A stretch of DNA of 64,000 bases from Symbiodinium kawagutii (Eukaryota > Sar > Dinophyceae > Suessiales > Symbiodiniaceae), in assembly GCA_009767595.1 (NCBI GenBank), contig VSDK01011470.1:443131-507130 (forward strand), in the 5' to 3' direction. Positions 32,619 through 44,990 of this stretch are shown here, piece by piece. Every line of letters starts with the position of its first letter. The first letter of the stretch is position 1. The notes below the pieces were generated by a model. The model ran no database searches. It was not told the origin of the DNA and was given only the letters and a program-made list of their open reading frames with translations. Made by a program: the position numbers and the translations under genes.

Positions 32619-35600
32619 ATGCGTAGCCCCATGCCTCGGAACCACCACACTGAGGCGCCTGAGAAAAAGAAAAGCCCTTGGCTTGACGTCGTTCCTCAGA
32701 TGGGCCAAGGAGCAGGGGCTCGTTTCCCCGAGCTGCTGCTCAAAGAAGAAAAATGATGTAAGGTATAATATAGATTCTATCATGGTCTATCTCTCTATAT
32801 ATATATGTATATGTATATATATAATATACATAAGTTCTGTATAAGAATATTAAAGAATGGAGGCAGTAACTACAAATGAAGACAGCAACCTACCGCACAT
32901 AATGCAAAAGTTCAACGTAAATTGCATCACTGCGCAGAGACCACTGCCATGCTGCGCCAAGGCCTGGCATGACCCGGTGGCGGGCATGAGCTGCTACTCG
33001 CTTGGGCACCTGGATCCGCTGGGCCGAACATCCCAAGGCTTCGATGTCTCGAGTCCTTTCGGTGCGGGTGGATTTGCAGGCGGCCAATGCTGCCATTTCG
33101 GATTCTTCTGATGTGAACAGGTACAGAGGGTACAGGGGGATACAACGAAGTAAAGGAGCACAATGAAGTTGATCAAAAAGGGACGCGTCAAACGAATTGT
33201 TTGGAAAGGGTCAAACTGTCAAACGCACAAATCCGCTGATCACAAATTTGATCGGCACGAGGTCCTTCCTGTGTTTGGCCGACCTTGTGGCTGATGGCGA
33301 CCACCGGCTGGTGATGGTTGAAGCCTCATGCGCTTGGCCATGGAGCAGTTGCAAAGTGGCAGACACGGGTAGATTCGGAACGTTCATCAGCCTAGTAGCT
33401 GGTAGCAAACTTGGAGTTGTGGTCAAGCAATGGGTTCAAAATGTTTTGCTTCACTTCAGTCCTACAAACTCTGCTTGTTGCCACATGACTGGACCGAGGT
33501 TGATATGAAGAAGCGCATTCGAATGTACAAGGCTTCGCAAGACCCGACCCACCAAGTGCCCATCGGGATTCACGTCCGCCTCAGGGCACCACCATCCAGT
33601 GGGAGCACAAGCTGCCGGACGTGCCATGTGCTGTCCAAGCCTTCTACCATGAGGCACCGCGGGGACCAGATATGAAAGATGACCATCCACAGTCAAAAGG
33701 TCTAGAATCTGGAAGAAACACAACGAGGGCGTCCTTCCATGTCCTTCCCTGTCTCCTAAGTGTAGAGGGGAGACTTCGCTGTTTCTACCAACTCGTTACC
33801 ATGATCATCTCGGTGAGAGTCGCCATCCAGGCGCTAAGAACTAGTGGGCGTCCAAGGCAATGCATGGTATATATGTGATAGCTCCTTCGAAGGTTCCTTG
33901 TGAGACTTGTTGAAGCCATGCCAGGTCGGCAATCCGCCCATTCCAACGCTTGCAGTTGCCAGCGGTCACAGGGTTCGGGGCCCGAGTATGGGCCCGGGCG
34001 CCATTTGCGCCCTCAAGGGTCATCATTAACAGCTGGTTTCTGAGGGTCGATCTTGGCCAATAAGCCGTGGAGCCGCCAAGACTGCGTGTATGGACCCTGG
34101 CTAAGCAGAGTGTGAACAAGGCATAACAAGGCATGTTTTTGCGCTCAAGATGAGTGACAAATTCTTAGCCTCATTGGCATGATGAATGAGAGGCATTTTT
34201 TGTATGCACCACGTTTGTGCTGTACAAGTTTACATTGGATAGATTATGATGCATTCCATGTTTATGTTGACCGTTAAAAATGCCGTACATGTGTGTGTGT
34301 GTGTGTCCTATGGCAGCGATTCTGTTGTTTCCATTTGTGTATCGGAAATCCCGTTCATAATATTTGAATGCAATTAATATCATACAGAATACATTTGATA
34401 TTTGAGCTAAAACTTACCAGTATTTTGTTGCAACCCCATAAAGGAATGGGCAACTGGCAACCTACCAAGCAAGGCCCTACGCGCCGATCTCTACCAAAAG
34501 TCCAATGGCAGGTTCCAAGTTCAAATTGTTTTGCTCCACAGAAATCAGGAAAAATAGGAATGGAAACTTGATTTGAGAAGTTGATATCTTGAAACTTGTC
34601 CATGAGACCGGTTGGTCGGTTGCTTGGTTGGCTGGCTGGTTGGTTGGTTGGGTGGGTGGGTGGTTGGGTTGGTTGGGAAACAAGATCAGTGCGGGCATGT
34701 GCCCCCGCACCAGGTCTTGATTTTTCGGAATATGCGGCCTTCGATGCAGTGTCTTGGCAGCCAGTGACTTTCCTGTGGCGCCAGCGACCCACAGCGCCAC
34801 GGCATAGATCCATAGCCGCATAGCGAGGAGTTGTAACAAATTTCAGGAATTCAAGTGAGAAAAGATCCTATTGAAACATCTTGAAATTTGGAAAGTTCAT
34901 GGAGGACTTAAATTTTTCCTAACTTGGATGGGGGTGCCTCGGTTCGTCCTAAGTGCTCGTGGCACTTGGACGCTTGGAGAGCACGGTGTGAGGTATCGGC
35001 TGCCACCCATAGAGATCGATCCTGTGGAATCGCAGATTTGGGAGGAGCCGTCTGCACGGTCCATGGTCACGACAGCGAGACAACGGCATCCCATACATAC
35101 CACTTCCAGTTTCTGATCGCTTGGGAATCTAATGATGTGTTGAAGGTATCGTTGAGTGAACAAACGTGCCATTGCAGAAGTGCAACAGACGACCTCTGTG
35201 AATGGCATAGAAGTGCGCAAACCTGCTGACCAACCTCAAATTGGTGAATTATTATGTTCCACTATGTGCTGTTATTTAGCTGTAGGTCCATACCCTGTAC
35301 CCCTGGCTGCTCACATGACCAAAATCTCCAGACAAATCATCCCTTTTCTTGTGCGTTAATATTGACCCGGGGCTAAATTGCTCAGCAACGGATTTTGTTC
35401 ATTTACCCCCTTTTTTGATCTTTTTTGGTAAGTTAACCCCCTTTTTTGGTAGGTTAAACTCTTGACCCAGCTCGCCATTTAGTCCACGTTCACTTCCTGT
35501 GCAGGAGATGGGTCAAGACTCAGCTGACATCCAAGCTGGCTTCGAAAAACTCAACACTGCACGCACGGCAACCCAGCCACGCTCGGCTGTAGCTGATCAG

Positions 35601-37255
35601 TTGAACCATGTTGAACCTAATTCATGCAACGAAACTGGCTGGTTCTCATGTACGCCTTCTACCAGCAAGAAGCTTCGCATCCGTCAGCCTTTTTCGCCAT
35701 GACATGGCATGACCTGTTGGCCCGGGAATTTACTCGGATTGGTGTTCCCATCTTGGCCACGGTGTACCCAAGCTTTGCAATTCCCGCTTTGCTTGAAATG
35801 GAATGAGGCGAAAGTGGAGTGGCCTTGTCCAACTTGTCCATTGATTTCCTTGCGGTGGAGGCGAGTGGATCGACCTTTGGCGGTGTCACAACGGGCTGAC
35901 AGCGACGCTTTGTGGATGCTTTGCTGGCAAGGTCTGGCTCAGTGAAACCACAGATAAACTGGTCCAACAAAACTATTTTGATCTATTTTGGGCGTTTCTC
36001 AAGTCATAGGGAACCCTCCAGATCATCCATGAATAATCTTGTTTAGCAATAAACCAATATGTTTAGGTACTAAACCAATATGTTTAGGTACCCCAAACTG
36101 GCTACGTCGAAACCACCAACTAGTAGTTGTTAAACCATTATTGTTCTTTTGGTTCTCCCCCTATTTACCGGTTGGTTGACCAACTATAGAACCATTGTAT
36201 CCAACTAGTAGTTGTTAAACCAACTATTAACGGTTATAATCACATATATATATATATATATATGGTACCGTGTTCCGTGTTCCCACCCCCCCCTATGGTA
36301 TGGTCCCCCCACCCTCCCCCCCCGGCACCCCAATTCCATGCTATTTACAGCATTTTGGAGCCTTCCTCTCGCATTCGTACGCTATTTACAGCATTTTGGA
36401 GCCTCACCGTCGCTTTCGTACGCTATTTGCAGCATTTTGGAGCCTTCCTCTCGCATTCGTACGCTATTTACAGCATTTNNNNNNNNNNNNNNNNNNNNNN
36501 NNNNNNNNNNNNNNNNNNNNNNNNNNNNNNNNNNNNNNNNNNNNNNNNNNNNNNNNNNNNNNNNNNNNNNNNNNNNNNNNNNNNNNNNNNNNNNNNNNNN
36601 NNNNNNNNNNNNNNNNNNNNNNNNNNNNNNNNNNNNNNNNNNNNNNNNNNNNNNNNNNNNNNNNNNNNNNNNNNNNNNNNNNNNNNNNNNNNNNNNNNNN
36701 NNNNNNNNNNNNNNNNNNNNNNNNNNNNNNNNNNNNNNNNNNNNNNNNNNNNNNNNNNNNNNNNNNNNNNNNNNNNNNNNNNNNNNNNNNNNNNNNNNNN
36801 NNNNNNNNNNNNNNNNNNNNNNNNNNNNNNNNNNNNNNNNNNNNNNNNNNNNNNNNNNNNNNNNNNNNNNNNNNNNNNNNNNNNNNNNNNNNNNNNNNNN
36901 NNNNNNNNNNNNNNNNNNNNNNNNNNNNNNNNNNNNNNNNNNNNNNNNNNNNNNNNNNNNNNNNNNNNNNNNNNNNNNNNNNNNNNNNNNNNNNNNNNNN
37001 NNNNNNNNNNNNNNNNNNNNNNNNNNNGCGGTTGCCATGGCCCCGGACCGCCGAATCGTTGTGAGCGCCAGCTCTCGACCGCCAGGAGTCGGAGGCGCAG
37101 GCGGAATATATTCGTGCGCACAAGGAGACCGGGGGGAGAGGATCAGCGATGATCAGGGATGGATAGGGGATCCATAGGGCATCTATAGGGTATGGATAGG
37201 GGATCTACACGGGCAATAAGCAAAGATAGTTGATATATTAATGAGGTTAATGAAG

Positions 37256-37303
<48 letters not shown>

Positions 37304-40300
37304 TTCATCATCATGGATAAAGTGACCATGCTTGAACACTGATGCGCCATCATTGTTGGACAATTGGTTTTCATGTCATTTCATGTCCGGCTTTGGTTAC
37401 ATGGGATGGCCCTTAAATGCAGTGACTTTTCCAGGGACATATTCTGACTTGGACAGTGTAATGGAGCAGAAGTTGCTACAGCCCCAGCTATCCCCGGTTG
37501 ATCAATGCATCATTGCACCATTGGGCTGTGCAGCTTCACCGTTCATCATGAAGCCCTGGAAGCCATTGGAAGCCTACACCCCACCCACCTCCACCCACCC
37601 GCCCACGCACCCACCCACTGCCACCCCATAGGGGCCAGCAACACGCGGTCGCAACGGGCTGAGGACTACCTGCATGAGCAGCAGACCTCCATCACCTGCA
37701 CAGAGGCGACTGCAATGGACTGCGGCCAACACTTGGCATCAAAAGTCATGGGAAGTCAGGGATATAATTGGCTATGGGTCAATATTAACCATCAATAATG
37801 GTAGATAATGTAGAAAATAACCAACCATTTTATAGGGAAAACAATGATTAATGATGGGGACCCAACCGGGGGTACGGGGTTTTGACCCACTGCCAATTGA
37901 TGTCAAGTGATGCGTGTTGATTTGGTTTTATTCCTACCATGTTTTATCTCTACCAACTATAAGCATGATATATATATATATATGTAGATTTGTTTGATGC
38001 TTGTTGATCTGGCTTTATCCATTTTTATTTCTACCAAGATTTATCTCTGCCAAATATGAAGACATACAAACATTTGTATACATCATACATCCATTTGCTT
38101 ATTTTTTATTGTCGTTTATGATGGATCAATGATTACTTTTGGTAAATCTGTTTTGATTCGATTTATCATTTGTTTTATTCGACTTTTCGGCATTGGAATC
38201 CACAATCTTGTAGTGTACACTGTTAGGAATTGGACATGCCCCATTTGGGATTCACTGCGCGCTTCGTGTGTGAAAGTGCTCGGTTCACACAATTTGGCTG
38301 GTTACCCTGGCTAATGCTGGTCAATGAGCACTAAATAATGCTGATGATTAGCCGTGGTCAGTGCTTGAGTATCAGAAATAACGTGATACCAAGTCGTGTC
38401 AGTCAATCACCATGACCAATATTGTGGTGATAGTAATCATACAAATCCCCAAGCAAGAGAACCAAATCAGTTTTTTTGCTGGAGCCTAGTGATGACATTC
38501 ACAGGGCAGCAAGAGCTGCGGTGGCAGGTGCTGGAGCAAAACATGGACAGAGAGAAAAGCACAATCATCAGCACCTGCCATCCATTAGATTCACCATGAT
38601 TACTCCGGCACAAGCTGGAAAAAAGTCATCGAAAGATAGCGGATTTTTCCATAGTCAGGTTGAGCTACCAATTTCTTGATGAATGAGTAATATGGTAAAG
38701 AGTGACCGCCAAGATTCAGCAAGAGCGCGCTCAGCTCTGTGGGTTACCCGGGGTTATGGCATTGCCTCCATTTGTCAAGGGGTTGGGTCCAAGAATTGGA
38801 AAACCCACGAAGCTCAATCGTTGTTGGGCGGCGGAACGCACCAGGCGGCTGTTTTAAGCCACCATATGAAAGCTGAAGTCCCCACACAGCACAGGATGTT
38901 TGGGAATAAGACTTCCCCCTGGAAGCACTGGAAGCAGTACATTGCGAAGCCATGTTTCTTTGCCATGCAGATCTAGGCCCATGTGGCCGAGCCTTGAGGT
39001 CAGCATGTTGGTCATCGGCACAGAAAACAGGACAGGTGGCCGGGTCACAGGCGGGTCACAGGTGGTTACCTGTCGCCAGCAGGATGATCTACATCCTCGA
39101 CAGCAACGCGCTGAACCTCGCAGCCAAGGCGCGCACAGCCAAGGACGTCATGTTGGGCATGGAATTTTTATGGGTCAAAGATTTGCAGAAAGGGCGATCT
39201 CCGGGGTTCAGTCACGTCAAGTCAGGGTCGCGGTCTCACTTCCAAGGGTCTGATGGATTTTCTGCAGAGGATACAGAACTCACCAGGAAAAAACGGTGGT
39301 CAATAGCGTTTACCATTGGGTCACTAGCTGGTTGCTGTACCTCGGGGTTGTGAGCGGCCGGTGCAGGTGAAGTTGGAGGCTGTACCCACCTTCATCTCCG
39401 TGCTGGGGCTATTTGATGTGGAATACAGGTGGCTGGGCTTGGAGGAGGAGATTTTTTCTCACGTCTCAATGATATCTTGCCTGGAAACCATGTTCACTTC
39501 GAGTGCATGGTCAACCATCATTTGGATTCATGTGAGTGTGTGGGCGTGAAGACAAGCTCCTGCAAGCACTGCGATTCCGATGACAGTCTGATGAATCAAC
39601 GGGATCATTGCCCAGCAATGGATGCCTGCCCTGCTCTTCCGCTGGGCCACATGGACTCCCCAGTGCCAGGATAACGGTGGCCTGCAGAGATGGGAACATC
39701 TACACCGTCAAAAATGGACAGGTCTGGAGCAACGTGGCCACAGGGAACGGGTTGCAGCCACTTCAAGGGTATAAAGAAATTGCAGGGTCAACAAAGTGCT
39801 GAGTTGATAAGTATTTATTGGCAATTTTGAAATACACACATTTAATTCTAAGAACTAAGTATACACATGTATACGCTATATAATACATCTATATACTGTA
39901 TATACTCAGTCATGTTCCCATCAGATGTTGATTGTTATTGCTGACGCGTACTGGTGATTTGATTGTAAATGGACAGCATCTCAGTTTGCGCAGCTGGAGG
40001 TGCTGAGCAACGTCATCGAATTAGAGACTCAGCCAGTGGGACTCGTGAGATTTGCTGGGCCCCAAGCAGCGGCGCGCGTGCGGTTCGGATGCAAGTTGAG
40101 AAGCACATCGTTTGTTGATGTGTTTGAATGCAAGGGATGAGCTACCCTTGAAACACTAAGAGAATGATGTGTTGCTTGACATGACCATGTGGACCATGGG
40201 CGTTGATGACACGTGGCAAGACTCGGTTCCATGAATTGTCGCACCGATTTGGGGCACCAATAGCCATGTGCCTCCGCATATGTTGACCTCACTGCTCTCG

Positions 40301-43300
40301 CTCCGCAGGACAAAAATGTCTACGTTGGCTGCATGGATAATGTGCCGTTCTCAGGGGAATGTGTTGTTCTAAGACATACATCAGCAAGATGGCTAGTGTG
40401 GTCCACATTGGTCAGCTGCTTCATTGGTGGCAAGATGTGGGAAACTCCAGTTGTCCAAGCACGGTCTGTTTTCTGCTTTCTGATGCCTTACATGGTTCGT
40501 GTGGAGCTCCTTTTTGGTACCCGGCCAGGTCATACATTGCTTCCATTTCAAGGGCAAGAAGAATCACTCGATCTATTTGCATGGTCCTTAGACAGCGCTC
40601 ATATATTCCTACATATATCTGGGTCAGTCCCAAACCTGTCCATGACCTGAGAATCTGGAGGCCAGCTCAGGAGATACCATTCGGTTGGTTTCTTGTTGTT
40701 TGTGTCCATCACGGACTTCGCAAAAAGTCGGGGTGTTTTCCTTTGAACAAATGAGTGATGCATATGATCATTACTGGATATTCTTGGATGTTTACTCAGT
40801 TTAGCATAAGTTTACTGGTTTCGTGGGAGATTCTGGACGGCAATCATCGCAACAATGCCTGTCCTTGCCACCTTGTGGTGACCAAGGCCCTGTCCGATTT
40901 CTTGCATGTCTTTGTTGCAGATCACCAAGTCCCGTGTGGCCAAGGCCTAGCCAAGGGGTGAATGTTGAGTGAGTTCACTGAGTCCAATTCATGTCTGACA
41001 TGCATTGAATTCGGGAAAAATGCTGCGAAGAGAAGAAGGTTTCTCAAGTTATGTTGTAGGTTGATGTATGAAAGATTCAGAATAAATGCATCAGGATAAA
41101 ACCGTAGCAATAATTTGTGTCTTATGCTGTATGGATTTCTGGTCTTTATTGATCTGGAACCAACAGGCGGTGCCTGGCTGGGGATTGCGTGTCACCGTGA
41201 TGCTATGTCGGCACCGTTTCACCCAGGCTTTGGTGGTGGCTTTGCAGAATGGTGAGGCCTTGAAACTGGGGATGTGGTGGGCCTGAGCTACCTATAGCAG
41301 TACTTGTGGCCTTATGGCAGTCCTGAATTTCATCAGCTTCTGAGAGAGCTGCAAATTTTCCACCGAAGTTTCCACAGTTTCGGGGCCAGAGGTGCGGCTC
41401 TACAATGGCAAGCACCTCATTGCTACGGTGGAAACGTACCTGGCCTCAGACCGTGGGAGGTCTTGGGGTACCTTGGTCTGTTTGTCCACTGGTTTGATGA
41501 TGCTTGGTTGGTCTATGTTGGTTGGTTGGTTTCATGTTGCTTATTTGGTCTATGTTGCTTAGTTGGTCTATGTTGGTTGGTTGGTCTATGTTGGTTGGTT
41601 GCTTGGTTGGTTGGTTGGTTGGTTTATGTTGGTTTGGTGCGTTGCTCCCTTGTTTGTTGTGCTTATTGGCATGATTCTTTGCTTGTGCATGTTTGCGTTC
41701 CCCATCCCTGGAGCTTGCAGGGCGCGGCATCGCGATGCACCACGTGATGCCAATATTCAATGGGAGATCAAAACGGATTCCACCCTCTGCACAGCTCATG
41801 CTTTCCAATTTTTTGAGGAAGCAATGCCCTGAAACAATCACCTGAATTCACATGATTCTGAAAAAATGCCGCACTGAATTTTTCACATTCTTCAAACCGA
41901 TCACGGCGGCTGGCGAGGAATGATGTGGTCTCGGGAATCAAACTTGGGACCTTTGGCCGCGAGGAAGGTTCGATGGCGCCTTGGTGGAGAAGGTCTGTAC
42001 AAACCACGGGGGAGCAAATGGGTTAAGAATGTTTCCGTTAGATGAATTGATATAAATTGACATTGATATATAGTTAAATGAGTTCGTTTATGTTAGTTTA
42101 TTAAGAATTGATCGAACAATTATGAATAATTGAATGGGAATTGATAAATCACGGATTTGCCAACTTGATACATCCAAACCCAACGGGTTTGCCTTGTGCA
42201 TCGAACTGCAGTTTCACCCGTTTATAGCCAGTTCTATATGTGAAGAATGGAGTTGGTGATACTGCTTTGGTCAATGTTGGTCATTTGATTGCAACGATGT
42301 TTGTTTCAGTTGTGATTGCTTTCATGAAAGGAACAGTGATCATAAGGTTGCCATAGGTTGCCTTCGTTCTATGATGAGTACTGTATCATGGCAGAGGCGT
42401 TTAAGAAGATCAAAATCAAAAATGCATGTACCGATAAGTACTGCCATCCATCAACAGTGCTGGAATGGTTTTCAGAGTCTCTCATGCAAACCTCATAATT
42501 TCCAATCAAGATGCACTGTTTGTCACGTTGATCGTACTGAAGCTCGAATCATCATTTGTCCAAACTTATGAGAAACATTGAATGATAAGTTGGGAAAGTT
42601 TACTTATGATATCGTGTGATCATAGGCAAAATATGAGTACCCAGTAGTGACTGGTAGACTTGGTTGCTTCTCGGCAGGTTTCTTCAGAAACTGCCCTAAT
42701 TTACCCATGATTAAGGCAGCATAAACAAACGACTTGAAGGAGGGCGAAGGAGGGATTATATCCAAAATTGCACCAATGAAGGGGCGGACTTGACAAGGGC
42801 GTTAATTCTCTTACGCTCAGGCTGTTCCGTTCTGTCAAACATTCTAGAATTTGTGGTCTAGCGTGTCCGGATGTGTCCGGCATTTGTTTTCCCCGCAACC
42901 TCGTGGGTGCATCATTCCTCCGACCTTGATTTTGATCTTTCCGCCATGCCATCGAGGTGTTAAGCTTCAAATCAGGAGCGCTGATGGCCAGAAACTCAAC
43001 ACCGGCGGAGTTGATTTTCCTTGGAGGTTGCCATGGTACTTTGTCCATTCTCAAGCAAGGCTGTTCCAGGATGTTCTTCTACTCTGGGTTTGTTATTGGT
43101 GGTTTCCAGGCCTGCGAGGTGATTCTTCTTCAAATCTGAATGACTTGATTTGCTTGGAGACCACTCGCGTTTCCAGCGGGGAATGATATCGGGCGCAGGT
43201 CGAGAGCAACTAGCAAAAGAAGGTAATTACATTAATAATCTTGATAGATTTTTGGGATGTTCCACAAGCAGAGTATCATTTGTTGGTCGACTTGGTTGAC

Positions 43301-44990
43301 TTGGTGTTTGATGATAATGGGAGATCGATCAATAAACCCCCTCAAAAATGGATCTCCAATGGTGACTTGGCCACCTGTGGATGTCACACCGTGCCGCGAG
43401 GTGAAGATTCTGCAACGCACTGCGAATCTGGAGGGCACCTCTGCGAACGCCGGACCTCCACCTGAACAGGCGCGGCGGTCGTTGCCAGGTGCCATCGAGA
43501 GCTTGGCAACGCAACGGGGGGCACCCCCGCGATGGAGCGGAAGAAGACGAAGTTGCCGGGCACATAGCGCATCAGCATCAAGCATGTACCATCAATTAAA
43601 TGATCATCTATGAGTATTGTAAGCTTGATTGTATAATTGTGCAGGCTCATCATCCACTACGAGTGCAAGTCGTCATCAATCAACACATCATACTCTATAA
43701 GTAAGGTTATATAACACCATGAACTTCTAACGGGTGAGTAACCATTCAAGCCTCAATTTTACAGCAAGCAGATCTGCTCGACAATGAAGTTTACTGGGCC
43801 AATAGAAGTGACAAATCTTGGTTCCCACTGGGGAAGCAAGTGAAAGGTGAGTGAAAAGTGTCAAAGCCCCGTTATTGAGTATATCATCCATGGTCAAAAA
43901 GGTGGATGATAATCATCTATAGGATTCTCTATACCACCTAATGCATCAGGGATTGCGTTAGTAATTTTGTTTCCAACAAGCATCGGTCTGTAACATTCTC
44001 CTTGCATATTCCATGGCTGTGGGTGATCCAGTCCTTCCATGAGGTATGTTGAGCAAACCAGCAGAGAGCGAGAGCAGGCGATCGACATGCACAGGACAGC
44101 TCCGACCGAAGTCTATTAAATTAGGAAACCAAGAAAAAGAAGCCATCTACACAAGATCAGCGATCTTCCAAGCCCCGTTTGGGGGGATGCTATCCCTCAA
44201 TTTTCGGGTGAACGCCGCGAGTGCTTTTGCCATCAGAATCTGGAAACCATCAAGACATATCAAGACCATTGTTGTTAGCCGCCTCTGATGTGCGGTCCCA
44301 AGCAGTGGAAGTAGCATCATTGGTTTCAGCTTAAGTTTGCATCAAGCACTTGGAGCAAGGGCATTTGAACATGACAAGTTTTGCAGCTGATGGGTCTTTA
44401 AGTTTCTGGACCTCAAACTTCACAGACTCCGAAAGCTTTGATCCCAGACCAGGACCTTCCAGAGGGACTTGTGCAAGTTCGGTGCCCTAGAGGGTGTGGT
44501 CGCGCGGCAGTCATCAAGATACCGAGCATCATGAACTTCGAGAATCTTCCAGATGAAGTTCATGTTGATGTTCCTCCCAACGTACTTCACAGTACTGGTA
44601 CGGTTTGGTATTGGGTGCACTCACGTGTGCTCCATTTCTGGACTGCTTCCCGGTGAGCAAACTTCAAACTTGACAGATGGGCAACGTTTTGATACGTTTT
44701 GTAGAACGTGGTTCGTCAATTCTATTCATTGTGAGCGAATGGCCATTGCAAAATGGTCATGTATTGCATCTCATCATGCTGTCCACGATGATCACAAATG
44801 ATAACGTTTTGTTTTGCTCCATTGTGTAAGGCGTAGGGTATTAGCCACTCACTTCATGGTCAGACATGCTTGCGACTGAAGGCTTCGCTTGTCTACTGCC
44901 AGAGCGTTCCTCGGTCGTAGCGGTAGATGCCAAGTGCTGCAGCAAGGGGGCACCAGTTATAAGTGGAGCTACGGTCGCTATAACTAGGAT
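32619..44990 (+). CDS. BBS1: BBS1, BBSome subunit of ciliary traffic
   Basis: At least 25 short exons follow the BBS1 family in order. Firm: 32619-32687, 32962-32999, 33262-33316, 33499-33531, 33585-33668, 34714-34745, 34993-35053, 35505-35562, 35808-35879, 37632-37705, 38999-39030, 39083-39128, 39367-39428, 39670-39721, 39985-40053, 40309-40341, 41167-41256, 41392-41435, 41918-41963, 42957-42986, 43401-43469, 44044-44094, 44156-44250 (3' end open). Tentative: about 44446-44600, about 44886-44990. Landmarks: SPWLD then AWHDPVAGMSCYS, FLCLADLVADGDHRL, VLIFRNMRPS, YRLPPIEIDPVESQIWEE, LVIGTEN, MIYILDSNALNLAAK, VPTFISVLGLFDVEYR, ITVACRDGNIY, IELETQPVGLVRF, VYVGCMDN, ALVVALQNGE, VRLYNGKHLIATV, VKILQRTANLEG with GPPPEQ, YVEQTSREREQAIDMHR. 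BBS1 has a beta-propeller and a C-terminal ear-like part; it binds ARL6 and recruits the BBSome to membranes. Three short stretches are still missing. ATG 32619 follows an in-frame stop. Confidence 0.9.
34600..34680. repeat. TTGG/CTGG repeat in BBS1 intron
   Basis: A (TTGGT)/(GGCTGG) low-complexity run directly before the exon at 34714. A similar (TTGGTTGGTCTATG) run is at 41505-41640 in another intron. Confidence 0.8.
35991..36119. mobile_element. Family B element, AAGTCATAGGG subtype
   Basis: Left end CGTTTCTCAAGTCATAGGGA; right end GGCTACGTCGAAACCACC is decayed. A 22-bp internal segment AACCAATATGTTTAGGTAC is duplicated. It lies in a BBS1 intron. Confidence 0.65.
36334..37027. repeat. 41-bp tandem array running into an assembly gap
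   Basis: About three and a half copies of a 41-bp unit (ATTTACAGCATTTTGGAGCC plus TTCCTCTCGCATTCGTACGCT) run straight into 549 N bases (36479-37027). The gap probably hides more copies, so the real length of this BBS1 intron is unknown. The large open frames across the N run are artefacts. Confidence 0.9.
37257..37312. repeat. CAT trinucleotide microsatellite
   Basis: A run of about 17 CAT units in a BBS1 intron. A second one, as TCA, is at 50664-50741. Poly-Met, Ser or Ile frames over them are artefacts. Confidence 0.95.
37770..37895. mobile_element. Family A MITE-like element, complete
   Basis: Best copy of family A: left end GGCTATGGGTCAATATTAAC, middle ACCAACCATTTTATAGGG and AAAACAATGATTAATGATGG, right end GGGGTTTTGACCCACTGCC. 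The termini are inverted repeats. It lies in a BBS1 intron just after the 37632-37705 exon. Confidence 0.85.

Noticed and set aside
36212-37177. Open frames of over 200 codons across N bases
   Set aside because: They exist only because N codons were not counted as stops.
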